A DNA stretch of 64,000 nucleotides from Calditrichota bacterium (GCA_003854985.1 RQOG01000150.1:35623-99622), one strand, 5' to 3'. Positions 45,616-55,884 are shown, numbered from the stretch's first letter. The notes: generated by a model from the sequence alone, not told the origin. Numbers and translations are program-made.

Positions 45616-45831
45616 CCGGCATCACGGCATCCAAACAGGCCTTTATAGTAATAAGCGGGAATTATATGTAATCCCTATTATGTTATTTATTTTATATTTA
45701 TAGGAATATTTCTGCTTCATCATTATTATTCATCCAGATTAAAACTAAATAACATCAATACGGATTTATTAATTAAAGTTGTAAGATTAAAAATCACGGT
45801 GATGATGATTCCAACTTTTAAGAAAAACAAT

Positions 45832-45868
45832 AAAAACAAAAAAGCTGAATCCATATCGAATTCAGCTT
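45832..45868 (-). terminator. Rho-independent terminator after the OmpA gene
   Basis: AAGCTGAAT and ATTCAGCTT form a perfect 9-bp stem (45842-45850 with 45860-45868) around a 9-base loop. On the minus strand the stem is followed by a T-rich run broken by single G residues. It begins 23 bp after the OmpA-family stop, in the right orientation to end that transcript. Confidence 0.8.
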
Positions 45869-45891
45869 ATAATCAACTTTTAAAAAATCTT

Positions 45892-47298
45892 CTAATTTTC
45901 CAGAGATATAATAATTTCAATTCTCCTGTTCTGCGCCCTGCCTTCCGCGGTTTTATTTGAAGCAATAGGTTTCTGGTCTCCAAGTCCGTAATGACTCACT
46001 CTGGCTGCATCCAAATCCATATTAGCCATAAGGTATTCCTTAACAGCTCTGGCTCTGTCTTCAGATAATAATTTGTTTTTCAGAGCATTTCCCATGCCAT
46101 CTGTATGTCCTTCTATGATAATATAATTCTCCGGAAATTCATAGATAGCTCTCTGCAGCTTTGTTAAAAGTGAAAAATACTCCGGTTGAATCAAGGCATC
46201 GCCGCTTTGAAAGGTAAGCCCAATTAGCCTGATGATAAGTCTTTTGCCTTCATAAATAACTTCCGCTTCTGCCGGTGTAAATAATTCAGAAATTTTATTT
46301 ATTTTTTTCTCGCGCAATTTCTTCGCATTTAATTCCGCCGAAGCGTTCGCCTCTTTTTCTCTTAATAAATTTACCTCTTCTTCCAAGGCCGAATTTTCCT
46401 TGAGAAGACGATCTTTTTCCTCTTTCATATTCTTAATGTATGCGGCAATCGTCTTTTGGCCGGCTTCAAAACCTTCATCGAAAGGCGGATCGTAAGAAAA
46501 TTGGGTGCCCAGGGTTCTCAGAATATCTTCAAATTTTAATATTAACAGCTCCCAGTTTTGATCGTCTTTTGATAATTCTTTTATGGTTTTTGCCAGGTAC
46601 TGGGCGTGCCTGCCTTCATACGAAGCCTGTCCGGCTCTTTCTTTGGCTTCATCACGGGCATACCGGTCAGAATTAAGTAGCGTTTCAGTTTCAATCAGCA
46701 GTTTTTGAGCATTCCTGAATGTGTGATAACTGTATTTGTTTGCTTCAGCTTCTTCCGCTAACTGAATATTGGTTCTGGCATCGCCAAGAATGCCGTTTTT
46801 AATCGCTATTAATTCGGAATCCCTGAATAACTCCTCGGCCTCTTTCCCATATTCTCTGGCATCCTGTACATCATCGCTTTCTAATTCCCGCGTGGCTTCC
46901 AGGAAACGTTTTTCAGCCCGTTCCCATTCTTTTTCCGCGTAAAGCGGCGCATTGGCATCCATTGCATCATTTCTGGCGTCAATTGCAGTCTTTAGCGTAA
47001 CCTGCGCCATTTTGATTATTTGATCGGCACGCTGAGCCAGGCGAGACGATTCATTAAGTTTTTCTCTTATTTTAATTACGCTTTCCTGTTTATCATAATA
47101 TTCATTCGCCTCTTTATACAACTCAACTGCTTTTTTATATAATTCAGGCGATAATACCTCTGCATCATTTTTCGCTAAATCGTCTATCATTTTTTCGTAG
47201 TCGGCAAAAAAACTTTTTTTAGGATCCGTTTGACCATATGAAACAGTATTAATGGCTAAAATCAGGATCATGATTAAAATGTGATTAAATATTCTCAT
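45892..47298 (-). CDS. OmpA-family protein with a long helical periplasmic domain
   Basis: A signal peptide (IFNHILIMILILAINTVSYG) leads into about 300 residues of charged helices with repeated A-E-x-x-A patterns (DARNDAMDANAPLYAEKEW, ELIAIKNGILGDARTNIQL), like DUF4398-type regions. The C-terminal OmpA domain (about 350-468) has IIIEGHTDGMGNALKN, LSEDRARAVKEYL and NRRIEIIIS, which bind peptidoglycan. There is no beta-barrel, so it is probably a periplasmic or lipid-free linker protein. No lipobox cysteine is seen. It is followed by a terminator. Confidence 0.88.
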   Translation of the reverse strand: MRIFNHILIMILILAINTVSYGQTDPKKSFFADYEKMIDDLAKNDAEVLSPELYKKAVELYKEANEYYDKQESVIKIREKLNESSRLAQRADQIIKMAQVTLKTAIDARNDAMDANAPLYAEKEWERAEKRFLEATRELESDDVQDAREYGKEAEELFRDSELIAIKNGILGDARTNIQLAEEAEANKYSYHTFRNAQKLLIETETLLNSDRYARDEAKERAGQASYEGRHAQYLAKTIKELSKDDQNWELLILKFEDILRTLGTQFSYDPPFDEGFEAGQKTIAAYIKNMKEEKDRLLKENSALEEEVNLLREKEANASAELNAKKLREKKINKISELFTPAEAEVIYEGKRLIIRLIGLTFQSGDALIQPEYFSLLTKLQRAIYEFPENYIIIEGHTDGMGNALKNKLLSEDRARAVKEYLMANMDLDAARVSHYGLGDQKPIASNKTAEGRAQNRRIEIIISLEN

Positions 47299-47328
47299 AG
47301 CTTATTTCACCCTCAGTTTATTCATATT

Positions 47329-48471
47329 CTAAGTATTTTTCTCTTTTAAAAATTTCATAATTCGATGTATGGCAACCGAACCCAATCCTTTAACAGATAT
47401 TGCCGCTCTTTTGCCAGCGACTCTATCAAGAATCGATAGAATTTCATCAATATTTTGAACTGAGTCAACAGTTTTATCTTTCGATTTTATCAGCGATGCG
47501 CCCTTGGCCAGGTACCGGCCATATTCTCCAACAGCGATAAGATGATTGATTGGAAGCGCAGACAGAAAATATCCCATGTTCAGGTGCTGGTCTTCCACAT
47601 TGCCGCCTGCATTCATCATATCTCCCACAATGAAGATCAGCCGGTCGGTGTAAGATTGGAATGATATTAAAGCCCTGGCGGCCTTACTTAACGATCGTGG
47701 ATTAGCCTGATAACTTTCATCCAAAACAAAATATCCATCAATAATCTGTAATTGACCTCGACCACTTGCTAAAACAAATTTCTCACTCAGAATATCAATA
47801 ATCTCACTTAATGTAAATTTAAGATTCACCACAGCCGCAATTGCAGCAAGCATGTTGTAAACATCCATCGGACTATAAATAGGCAATGTTACATTGTATT
47901 TTCCGTTCAGTTTAAATTTTATTCCATGCGGGCCGAGTTGCTCAATATCGGATGCATAATAATCACAATGATGGCTCATGCCGTATTTGATAATATTTTT
48001 TGTGGAAATGTGATCTGCGAGCGCCGAGCTCAGTTCGTCATCTTTATTCAGAATGGCTACGCCGTCTCTGGCCAGATATTTAACCACTTCCGATTTTTCA
48101 ATAGCCACTCTCATCATACCGCCCAGATAATTCAGATGCGCATCCCCGATATTTGTGACGATACCGATTGTTGGTTTTATCAGCCGCAATATCTCTGCAA
48201 AATTATTACCTCTCTGATAATCAAATTCAAATAAAGCGTAATCATAGCCCTTATCCAGATCTTCCATGGTTTTAATATTATTTCCCCAACTGCCGTAGCC
48301 ATAAGAATTTTTCAGCACTTTACCCTTTGTTTCCAGTATATTCCTGATCATCTCCAGAGTGGTTGTTTTACCGAGAAAACCTGTAATACCAATAACAGGA
48401 TTATTAAATCCACGACGCAGACTGATATAGTGTCTCTTCTCATTTGTTGTTAATTTTCGTCTATCGGGCAA
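47329..48471 (-). CDS. MurF-like Mur ligase lacking the N-terminal substrate domain
   Basis: The central ATPase and C-terminal domains resemble MurF (UDP-MurNAc-tripeptide-D-Ala-D-Ala ligase): GKTTTLEMIRNILE, IGIVTNIGDAHLNYLGGM, AILNKDDELS, YNMLAAIAAVV, ASGRGQLQIIDGYFVLDESY. The usual ~85-residue UDP-binding N-terminal domain is missing; only about 25 residues precede the ATP loop. That loop reads GITGFLGKTTT instead of the usual G-T/S-N-GKTTT. It is therefore probably not the main MurF but a paralogue with another substrate. It lies between cysS and the OmpA gene, with ddl two genes upstream on the same strand. Confidence 0.82.
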   Translation of the reverse strand: MPDRRKLTTNEKRHYISLRRGFNNPVIGITGFLGKTTTLEMIRNILETKGKVLKNSYGYGSWGNNIKTMEDLDKGYDYALFEFDYQRGNNFAEILRLIKPTIGIVTNIGDAHLNYLGGMMRVAIEKSEVVKYLARDGVAILNKDDELSSALADHISTKNIIKYGMSHHCDYYASDIEQLGPHGIKFKLNGKYNVTLPIYSPMDVYNMLAAIAAVVNLKFTLSEIIDILSEKFVLASGRGQLQIIDGYFVLDESYQANPRSLSKAARALISFQSYTDRLIFIVGDMMNAGGNVEDQHLNMGYFLSALPINHLIAVGEYGRYLAKGASLIKSKDKTVDSVQNIDEILSILDRVAGKRAAISVKGLGSVAIHRIMKFLKEKNT

Positions 48472-48499
48472 TTATCCTCCGGCTTTTATAAGCGCTGTA

Positions 48500-49954
48500 T
48501 TAATTTTTTTTCCATTCTGTTCCGGAAGCCGTATCCCTCAGCTCGAAACCGATTTCCAACAAACGCTTTCTGATTTCATCTGCAAGATTAAAGTTTTTTT
48601 CTGATCTGAGTTTGTTTCTCAGTTCTATCAGTAAATTAACCATCGATTGAATATCTTTTTGATCAGCCTGGCCAAATACATCGGTTGTGCCGGGTTTAAT
48701 CAGTCCTAATACATTTCCTGCGGTTTCATCGATTATTTTTAGGGCACTGCTCTGCATTTCCTGGTCCATTTCATTCTTATCGAGAGCGGAATTGGTTTCT
48801 TTAAGAAAATCAAATAAAGCGGCAATTGCTTTCGGTGAATTAAAATCATCGTTCATTTCTTCTTCAAAACGCTGCTTATAGTTGTTTATGGCTTGTGAAT
48901 AAATACCATTTGGTTTCAGGTTTACACAAGATGCTTTTCTTAAACGATGGTAACCTTCTATGAATCTTTCCAGCCCTTTTTGACCAGCCTCCCGAGCAGA
49001 CTCACTGAAATCAAGAGGTGAACGATAATGACTGCTAAGCACAAAGAACCGGATAGCCATAGGATCATATTTCTTTAAAGCATCCTTGATAGTTATAAAA
49101 TTGGAAAGCGATTTGCCCATTTTCTGTCCATCCACGGTGATCATATTGTTATGAATCCAATAATGCGCAAATTCTTTTCCCGTTGCCGCTTCACTCTGGG
49201 CAATCTCACATTCATGATGCGGAAATATATTTTCAATACCACCGCCATGAATATCAAAAGGTTGACCTAAATACTTCGTTGACATCACGGAACATTCAGC
49301 ATGCCAACCGGGGTATCCTTTACCCCAGGGACTGTTCCATTGCATCAGGTGTTCCGGCTCTGCTTTTTTCCATAAGGCGAAATCTGCAGGATGTCTTTTA
49401 TCGGAATGTACATTAATCCTCACGCCGCTCTTTAATTCATTTACATCCCGCCCGGATAGCTTTCCGTAGTCTTTGAATTTTTCCACACTAAAGTAGACCG
49501 TCCCGTTGACTTCATAAGCATATCCCTTATCAAGAAGTGTCTGAACCAGTTCGATTTGTTCCGGTATGTGGGCGCTTGCTCTGGGTGAAATATCAGGACG
49601 CAGTACATTTAAAGCGTCCATATCTTCAAAATAACTGCGCATATACCTTTCTACAACTTCCATTGGCTCAATTTTTTCTATTCTGGCCTGTTTTAATATT
49701 CTGTCTTCACCTTCGTTTGCATCGCCTAACAAATGTCCCACATCGGTGATATTCTGAACATATCTGACTTTATAATTTAAATAGCGTAAAAAACGGACTA
49801 TAACATCATAACTGGTGTAGCTTTTGGCATGCCCGAGATGTGCATGCCCGTAAACGGTAGGTCCGCAAACATAAATTCCCACAAAACCGGGATGTATTGG
49901 TTTGAATATTTCTTTTTTTCTGCTGAGCGAATTGTATATTTTTAAATCCGGCAT
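48500..49954 (-). CDS. cysS: Cysteinyl-tRNA synthetase
   Basis: It charges tRNA-Cys. The class I signatures are VCGPTVYGHAHLGHAKSY (HIGH-type) and DGQKMGKSLSNFI (KMSKS-type). Zinc ligands are in YVCGPT, HAECSVMS and FPHHECEIAQSE. Its 484 residues are standard. The C-terminal part (about 350-484) is the anticodon-binding region. It starts just 3 bp after the ddl stop and ends 28 bp before the MurF-like gene. Confidence 0.97.
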   Translation of the reverse strand: MPDLKIYNSLSRKKEIFKPIHPGFVGIYVCGPTVYGHAHLGHAKSYTSYDVIVRFLRYLNYKVRYVQNITDVGHLLGDANEGEDRILKQARIEKIEPMEVVERYMRSYFEDMDALNVLRPDISPRASAHIPEQIELVQTLLDKGYAYEVNGTVYFSVEKFKDYGKLSGRDVNELKSGVRINVHSDKRHPADFALWKKAEPEHLMQWNSPWGKGYPGWHAECSVMSTKYLGQPFDIHGGGIENIFPHHECEIAQSEAATGKEFAHYWIHNNMITVDGQKMGKSLSNFITIKDALKKYDPMAIRFFVLSSHYRSPLDFSESAREAGQKGLERFIEGYHRLRKASCVNLKPNGIYSQAINNYKQRFEEEMNDDFNSPKAIAALFDFLKETNSALDKNEMDQEMQSSALKIIDETAGNVLGLIKPGTTDVFGQADQKDIQSMVNLLIELRNKLRSEKNFNLADEIRKRLLEIGFELRDTASGTEWKKN

Positions 49955-49957
49955 ATG

Positions 49958-50970
49958 CTATCGACCCTGTTTATCCAACGCTTCTTCAATAATCATTTCG
50001 ATGAGTGTGTTAAAATTGATACCGGCGGCTTTGGCCGCTTTTGGCACGAGGCTTGTCGGTGTCATTCCCGGCAATGTATTAATTTCCAGAATAAATGGTT
50101 CTCCGGCTTCATTCACCCGAAAGTCTACTCTGGAATACCCGCTGCACCCAAGAGCGGTATGCGCTTTAAAGGCAAGATTATGCAAATTTTGAGTCAATTC
50201 ATCATCCAATTTTGCAGGTACTTCATATTCACTCATTCCTGTTTTATACTTACATTCATAATCATAAAAGTTATGTTTAGGCTTAATTTCAATAGCAGGC
50301 AAAGTTCTTGATTTTACAATGCCTACGGTAATTTCTCTACCGGGAATGTATTCTTCTATGATAACTTTTGAGCTATATTTAAAAGCTGTATCAATGGCTT
50401 TTTCCAGATCATCATAATTATTTACAATACTTAAACCTACAGTTGATCCCTGATCATTCGGTTTAACGACCTGGGGAAATGTAAGCCGTTTCATTTTTTT
50501 CCGTGATGCATCCGGACGGTCTAAAATATAGGCCTTGGGAGTAGGCAGATTATTGAGTTTGAAAAATATTTTACTCAGGTCTTTCTGCATGGCCAGCATA
50601 CTGCTGACACTGTTTGAACCAGTATAAGGTATTTCCGCGGCTTCGAGCATGCTCTGTACAATACCATCTTCACCTTTTGTACCGTGAAGCGCAATAAAAA
50701 CAATATCAGGTTTTAAATACTTTGTAATCAGAATATTTTTAAGATAAAGCGTACCTCGATGAAGCGGCTGAATATCATATTCAGGATAATCTATTCCCAG
50801 CCAGTGATGATCAGTGCCGTTCAATTCGGTCTGTTCATTCTTTGTTGCAGACGGATCAATTTTAATTACATCATGCCCGTTTTCCTTTAATATTTCAGCT
50901 ACCTGTGTTCCGGTTACAAGAGAAACCTCTCTCTCCGAAGAATCGCCCCCAACAAAACAACAACCCGCAT
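49958..50970 (-). CDS. ddl: D-alanine-D-alanine ligase, with a one-base frameshift near the N-terminus
   Basis: Ddl makes the D-Ala-D-Ala dipeptide for peptidoglycan. The body is intact: GGDSSEREVSLVTG, IALHGTKGEDGIVQSML, PYTGSNSVSSMLAMQKDL, KPNDQGSTVGLS and EINTLPGMTPTSL. The likely start is ATG 50970, with AGAGGA 6 bp upstream and 2 bp after the gltX stop. It reads MRVVVLLG, the normal first strand, but then loses frame at a five-G run (50946-50950). One extra G would join it exactly to GDSSEREVS. The alternative TTG start at 50989 stays in frame but overlaps gltX by 17 bp and replaces the first strand with NYAGCCFVG. Mutation, slippage or sequence error are the options. Confidence 0.88.
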
Positions 50971-50972
50971 AA

Positions 50973-52406
50973 TTATCCTCTATATTCAATTGCCTGCTTT
51001 AATAATTTTTCAACCTTATTTTTACCAAAAATATCTATAACCATGGGCAGTTCAGGACCGGCCAATTCTCCGGTTAAGGCAGCCCGGACCGGCATCCAAA
51101 GGTTTTTACCTTTTACCTGGGTAGTCTTCTGTACATCCTGCATCAATTGCTTAAATATTTCAAGCGTTAGTTGAGAATAATGCCCCATTTCTTTAAGCAT
51201 AACTTTAAATACAACTTTGCTTTCACTTTTCAGAATCCATTCTTTAGCCTCATTGGAATAATCTGCCATTTCTCTGAAAAAAATAGTTGTTTCTTTTCTG
51301 AGGTCTTTAAAGGTTGTCAAGCGGTCTTTTACGGCTATAAGAATATCCGCTTCATTTTCATCCTGGATTTCAAGTTTTTTAAGCCATTCCCTCGCGACTG
51401 ATAAATAGGAATCATTATCCATCGATTTGATATACTGGCTGTTCATCCATTGCAATTTTTCAATATTAAAAACAGCGCCTGCTTTATTTATCCGTTCCAA
51501 TGTAAAATCATTGATCAGTTCTTCTATGGTAAATAGCTCCTGATCATCTCCCCTGTTCCAGCCTAACAATGCAATAAAATTGATCATAGCTTCCGGAAGA
51601 TACCCTTTTTCAATATAATCTTCCACGGCTACATCGCCTTGTCTTTTGCTTAATTTACTGCGGTCAGGGTTTAATAATAATGGTAAATGAGCATATTGCG
51701 GAATCTGCCATCCAAAAAAATCATACAAAATGATATGCTTCGACGTACTGGGCAGCCATTCCTCACCGCGTATTACATGCGATATTTTCATCAGATGATC
51801 ATCGACGACATTGGCAAAGTGATAGGTAGGAAATCCATCGCTTTTTATAAGAACCTGATCATCGATTAATTCATTACGAAATTCAACTTCTCCCCGAATG
51901 ATATCGTTTACTTTCGTTATACCGTTTTTAGGTGTTTTCATGCGAATTACATGTTTGTCACCCTGCTCAATTCTCTTTCTGGCTTCATTAACCGGTATAT
52001 TTCTGCAAAAGCCGTCATACATAACCGGCATATTGGCGGCTGTCTGTTCTTCACGCATTTTTTTTAACCGGTCTTCCGAACAAAAACATGGATAAGCTTT
52101 TTGTTCATCGATTATTTTTTTAATATAACTATTATAAATATCAAGTCTCTGTGACTGATAAAAAGGTCCGTCATCACTATCTTTACCCGGTCCTTCGTCA
52201 TAATCCATATTTGCCCATTTTAAGGCATTAAGAAGATTTTCAACAGCGCCTTCCACATATCTGGTTTGATCGGTATCTTCTATCCGTAAAATAAATTTAC
52301 CATGATTATGCCTGGCAAAGAGATAGTTATAAAGCGCAGTCCTCAGGCTACCCACATGAACATACCCTGTGGGGCTTGGGGCAAATCGAACGCGTATTTC
52401 ACTCAT
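50973..52406 (-). CDS. gltX: Glutamyl-tRNA synthetase
   Basis: It charges tRNA-Glu (and possibly tRNA-Gln in organisms with an amidotransferase). Class I signatures are RFAPSPTGYVHVGSLRTAL and SKLSKRQGDVAVEDYIEKG. FILRIEDTDQTRYVEGAVE and the cysteine segment YPCFCSEDRLKKM are as expected. The length of 477 residues is normal. The start overlaps the dedA stop by 8 bp. The stop is directly followed by the ddl ribosome start region. Confidence 0.97.
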   Translation of the reverse strand: MSEIRVRFAPSPTGYVHVGSLRTALYNYLFARHNHGKFILRIEDTDQTRYVEGAVENLLNALKWANMDYDEGPGKDSDDGPFYQSQRLDIYNSYIKKIIDEQKAYPCFCSEDRLKKMREEQTAANMPVMYDGFCRNIPVNEARKRIEQGDKHVIRMKTPKNGITKVNDIIRGEVEFRNELIDDQVLIKSDGFPTYHFANVVDDHLMKISHVIRGEEWLPSTSKHIILYDFFGWQIPQYAHLPLLLNPDRSKLSKRQGDVAVEDYIEKGYLPEAMINFIALLGWNRGDDQELFTIEELINDFTLERINKAGAVFNIEKLQWMNSQYIKSMDNDSYLSVAREWLKKLEIQDENEADILIAVKDRLTTFKDLRKETTIFFREMADYSNEAKEWILKSESKVVFKVMLKEMGHYSQLTLEIFKQLMQDVQKTTQVKGKNLWMPVRAALTGELAGPELPMVIDIFGKNKVEKLLKQAIEYRG

Positions 52407-53025
52407 TTATTTCTTTCTGTTTAAGCCGTCGTTTTTTATATCTTTTGTATAGATAAAATCCTGCCGCTATAAATAAAAGAATCATAAAAATGCGATTATA
52501 CTGGGTAATTACAGTTAAAATACTCTCCCAGTTAACTCCTAAAATATACCCCAGATAAATCAATAACCCGTTCCAAACAAAAACACTGATAGTTGATAAA
52601 ATTAAAACATATATCCAGTTCAGATGGAACAAACCGGCGAAAATCGATATAACACTGCGCGTTCCGGCTAAAAAACGATTACCTGCGATAATCCAGTATC
52701 CGTACTTTGCAAACCAGTATTCTACTTTTTTTAGACGGCGTTCATTGAAAAGTTTCGAAAAAAGCTTCGATTTTATAAAAGGTCTGCCTATTTTTACTGC
52801 AAGTATATACATTGTAAAAAAACCAAGTATACTTCCTATGGATGTTGAAATATAAACGCCCCAAAAATCCAATAAGTCATGAGATATTAAATAAGCGCCG
52901 AATACCGTTACCGTATCGCCTGGAATAGGCGGAAACACATTTTCGATATAAGCGCTGATGCCTAAGATCAGGTATGCTGTCCAATTATCAGTGCCGTCAA
53001 ATAGTGTTTTAATATATTCTACCAT
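52399..53025 (-). CDS. DedA-family membrane protein
   Basis: The 208-residue protein has the DedA/SNARE-associated fold: ISAYIENVFPPIPGDTVTVFGAYL near the N-terminus and the signature AKYGYWIIAGNRFLAGTRSV followed by IFAGLFHLNWIYVLILS. Four to five membrane segments are visible, with a very basic C-terminal tail (YKRYKKRRLKQKE). Members are thought to move lipid carriers such as undecaprenyl phosphate across the membrane. It is the first gene of the dedA-gltX-ddl-cysS run. Confidence 0.9.
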   Translation of the reverse strand: MVEYIKTLFDGTDNWTAYLILGISAYIENVFPPIPGDTVTVFGAYLISHDLLDFWGVYISTSIGSILGFFTMYILAVKIGRPFIKSKLFSKLFNERRLKKVEYWFAKYGYWIIAGNRFLAGTRSVISIFAGLFHLNWIYVLILSTISVFVWNGLLIYLGYILGVNWESILTVITQYNRIFMILLFIAAGFYLYKRYKKRRLKQKEINE

Positions 53026-53196
53026 ACTAAATCCGCATCAGCTCCAGATCAACATATTGAAAATCGTCTGTTTATAATGATTTCAATGTGAAAAATTCAA
53101 CTTTTACGTTGCAATCTTCATAAAAAAGATTACATCCCCCCGATTAAAACTATCTGTGTTCTAATTCTGCATTATCATTTCAAACGATTATTTCCA

Positions 53197-54228
53197 TCAG
53201 ATAATCATCATCGAGTCGCCATAACTATAAAACCTGTATTGCATCTCAATCGCTTCTTTATATGTCTTCAGCATACGATCTTTTCCCGCCATGGCGCAGG
53301 TAAGCAGAAACAAGGTAGAACCTGACAAATGGAAATTGGTAATAAGAGAATCTATAATTTTAAAATGATAAGGAGGATAAATAAATTTATCTGTCCATCC
53401 TGAACTTGGCTTAACAAGATTGTCTGCATTGGCCGCTGTTTCAAGAACCCGTACCGATGTGGTTCCCACGGCTATAATTCTGCCGCCATTCAGTTTTACC
53501 TCATTGATTTTAGCAGCGGATTCTTCGCTGATCTCATAATATTCGGAATCCATCTGATGGCGGGAGAGATCTTCGACTTTTATAGGCCTGAAAGTGCCTA
53601 ATCCCACATGCAGAACAACAGGAATAATTTTTATGCCCTTTGATTTTAATTTTTCAATTAACTCATCGGTAAAATGCAGACCGGCGGTTGGCGCGGCCAC
53701 AGCCCCAACCTTTTTTGCATATACCGTCTGATATTTTATTCTGTCAACTTCATCCGGATCGCGATGGATGTATGGCGGTAATGGAGACATTCCGACTTCA
53801 TCTATAATTTTGAAGAAATCATTGCCGTTATAATCGAACTTAACAACCCTGCCGCCTGACGTTGTATTATCAATAACATCACAACCGAATTCATCGGTGA
53901 TTTGTATCCGGTTTCCAACCCGGACTTTACGTGCAGGTTTTACTAATACTTCCCACATGGTGTGTTCAAGCTGGCGCAGTAAAAGAATTTCAACACGCGC
54001 ATCGGTTTTTTCTTTTACCCCGAATAATCTGGCCGGAAATACCTTTGTCTCATTTACAACCAGCGCATCGCCTTCATTCAGATATTCTATGACGTCTTTA
54101 AAAACTTTGTGCTGGCTGGCCTCCTTCGAACGATCGATAATCATAAGACGGGATTCGTCTCTCTTATCCACCGGATATTGTGCAATTAAATTTTCCGGAA
54201 CATCAAATTTAAAATCTGATAACTTCAT
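53197..54228 (-). CDS. queA: S-adenosylmethionine:tRNA ribosyltransferase-isomerase
   Basis: QueA makes epoxyqueuosine in tRNA by transferring and isomerising ribose from SAM. Motifs are KFDVPENLIAQYPVDKRDE at the N-terminus, GDALVVNETKVFPARLFG, AAPTAGLHFTDELI, HVGLGTFRPIKVED and NFHLSGSTLFLLTCAMAG. The 343-residue length is standard. It lies at the end of the yebC-ruvC-ruvA-ruvB-queA unit, 26 bp after ruvB. Confidence 0.96.
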   Translation of the reverse strand: MKLSDFKFDVPENLIAQYPVDKRDESRLMIIDRSKEASQHKVFKDVIEYLNEGDALVVNETKVFPARLFGVKEKTDARVEILLLRQLEHTMWEVLVKPARKVRVGNRIQITDEFGCDVIDNTTSGGRVVKFDYNGNDFFKIIDEVGMSPLPPYIHRDPDEVDRIKYQTVYAKKVGAVAAPTAGLHFTDELIEKLKSKGIKIIPVVLHVGLGTFRPIKVEDLSRHQMDSEYYEISEESAAKINEVKLNGGRIIAVGTTSVRVLETAANADNLVKPSSGWTDKFIYPPYHFKIIDSLITNFHLSGSTLFLLTCAMAGKDRMLKTYKEAIEMQYRFYSYGDSMMII

Positions 54229-54254
54229 TTTTAGCTCCTTCTTAGAAATCCTTA

Positions 54255-55274
54255 TTAAAACAAGGAAGACTGCTCTTTATCTGTCCGCGCTTTTAGCCCG
54301 AAATGATCGTATGCGGAAATTGTTGCCGTTCTTCCCCGCGGGGTTCTTTTCAGAAAACCCTGCTGTATCAGAAATGGTTCATATACTTCTTCGATTGTAT
54401 CGCTCTCTTCACCGACTGCAACGGCAATGGTACTTAATCCTACTGGTCCCCCCTGATATTTCTCAATTATAGCCAGAAGAATCCGTTTATCCATCTCATC
54501 CAGTCCTTTTTTGTCAACATCAAGACGATCCAATGCGTGATCTACAATTTCTTTGGTTATTTTATTATTGGACATAATCTGGGCAAAATCCCGTGTTCTT
54601 CTCAGGAGGCGGTTCGCAATTCTTGGCGTACCACGGGAACGCAGCGCTAACTCTCTGGCGCCTTCATCCTCGATTTCTGCACCTAAAATCAATGCCGATC
54701 TTTTTATAATACGATACAATTCCTCAGGTTTATAATAATCCATTCTGAAAACCACGCCAAACCTGGCCCGCATTGGTGAAGTTAATAGGCCTGCTCTGGT
54801 TGTGGCTCCGACCAGAGTAAAAGGCGCTAAATTCAACTGGACGGAACGGGCGTTTGGACCTTTATCAATAATAATTGCTATATTATAATCCTCCATTGCC
54901 GAATATAGATACTCTTCCACCACATTGTTTATTCTATGGATTTCATCTATAAACAGAACGTCTTTTTCATGTAAATTTGTAAGCAAACCTGCCAGGTCTC
55001 CTGCTTTTTCCAGAACAGGTCCTGATGTTGTTTTAAGATCAACATTCAACTCTTTGCTTAATATCATCGCTAATGTCGTCTTGCCGAGACCGGGAGGCCC
55101 ATAAAGTAAAACATGATCCAAAGCCTCGCCTCTTTGCAAAGCGGCTTCTATAAAAACCTTAAGATTCTCTTTTACTTTATCCTGGCCGATAAAATCATCT
55201 AATTTATTCGGACGCAGACTACGTTCAATCTCAAGATCTTCTTCTAATCTTAACGGACGGCCAATTTCACTCAT
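54255..55274 (-). CDS. ruvB: Holliday junction branch migration helicase RuvB
   Basis: RuvB is the AAA+ motor that drives branch migration with RuvA. The sequence shows [19 protein letters not shown], Walker [16 protein letters not shown], Walker [18 protein letters not shown], the sensor [20 protein letters not shown] and the winged-helix end [14 protein letters not shown]. Its 339 residues are normal. It lies 10 bp after ruvA. Confidence 0.97.
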   Translation of the reverse strand: MSEIGRPLRLEEDLEIERSLRPNKLDDFIGQDKVKENLKVFIEAALQRGEALDHVLLYGPPGLGKTTLAMILSKELNVDLKTTSGPVLEKAGDLAGLLTNLHEKDVLFIDEIHRINNVVEEYLYSAMEDYNIAIIIDKGPNARSVQLNLAPFTLVGATTRAGLLTSPMRARFGVVFRMDYYKPEELYRIIKRSALILGAEIEDEGARELALRSRGTPRIANRLLRRTRDFAQIMSNNKITKEIVDHALDRLDVDKKGLDEMDKRILLAIIEKYQGGPVGLSTIAVAVGEESDTIEEVYEPFLIQQGFLKRTPRGRTATISAYDHFGLKARTDKEQSSLF

Positions 55275-55284
55275 AGTCTTACTA

Positions 55285-55884
55285 TTAAATCGATTTTAAT
55301 GCCTGTCGAATCATATCCTCAACTGTTTTTAAAGAATCGATATCCGGAATTTTCTCAAAAGCTTTCTCTGCCTGATTTTTAGAATAACCTAAAGAAATTA
55401 ATGCCATAATGGTTTCAGATTTCAGCGTATCATCTTTAAATTCAGGCGTCTTTTTTGCCCCGGTATCAGTTATTGAGGCCACCGCGCTTAACTTGTCTTT
55501 TAATTCTACAATTAATCGTTGAGCAGTCTTTTTTCCGATACCGGAAATTGAAGAAATTGTCTTTTCATCTTCCAGACAAACCGCTCTGGCAAATTTTTCA
55601 GGCGATAATCCGGATAAGACTGTCTGCGCTAATTTAGGACCAATACCGGAAACCGATATCAATCCGCGGAACATTTCTCTTTCCCCTACTGTGCTGAATC
55701 CATATAACTGCAGAAGGTCTTCTCTTACGTGCAAATGGGTAAAAAGTTTAATCGGATTACCTTCTTCCGGCAACGCCTGGGAAGTTGACAAACTTATTTT
55801 AAGTAAATATCCAACGCCATTTACTTCAAGAACCGCTTCAGTGGGTTGTTTGCGTGTCAAAATTCCAAATAAATAATCATACAT
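55285..55884 (-). CDS. ruvA: Holliday junction DNA-binding protein RuvA
   Basis: RuvA binds four-way junctions and loads RuvB. The OB-fold begins [18 protein letters not shown], and [15 protein letters not shown] follows. Two helix-hairpin-helix motifs are seen ([19 protein letters not shown] and [19 protein letters not shown]). The C-terminal RuvB-binding domain (about 150-199) has [18 protein letters not shown]. Its length of 199 residues is typical. It lies 6 bp after ruvC. Confidence 0.96.
   Translation of the reverse strand: MYDYLFGILTRKQPTEAVLEVNGVGYLLKISLSTSQALPEEGNPIKLFTHLHVREDLLQLYGFSTVGEREMFRGLISVSGIGPKLAQTVLSGLSPEKFARAVCLEDEKTISSISGIGKKTAQRLIVELKDKLSAVASITDTGAKKTPEFKDDTLKSETIMALISLGYSKNQAEKAFEKIPDIDSLKTVEDMIRQALKSI

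Noticed and set aside
53110..53140. AATCTT/AAGATT hairpin downstream of queA as a terminator
   Set aside because: The stem is A/T-only apart from its edge and no T-run follows on the minus strand, so support is too weak.
53897..54472. A plus-strand open frame of 191 codons opposite queA and ruvB
   Set aside because: It lies wholly antisense across the ends of two certain genes, has no ribosome site and shows no protein-like pattern. It is a reading shadow.
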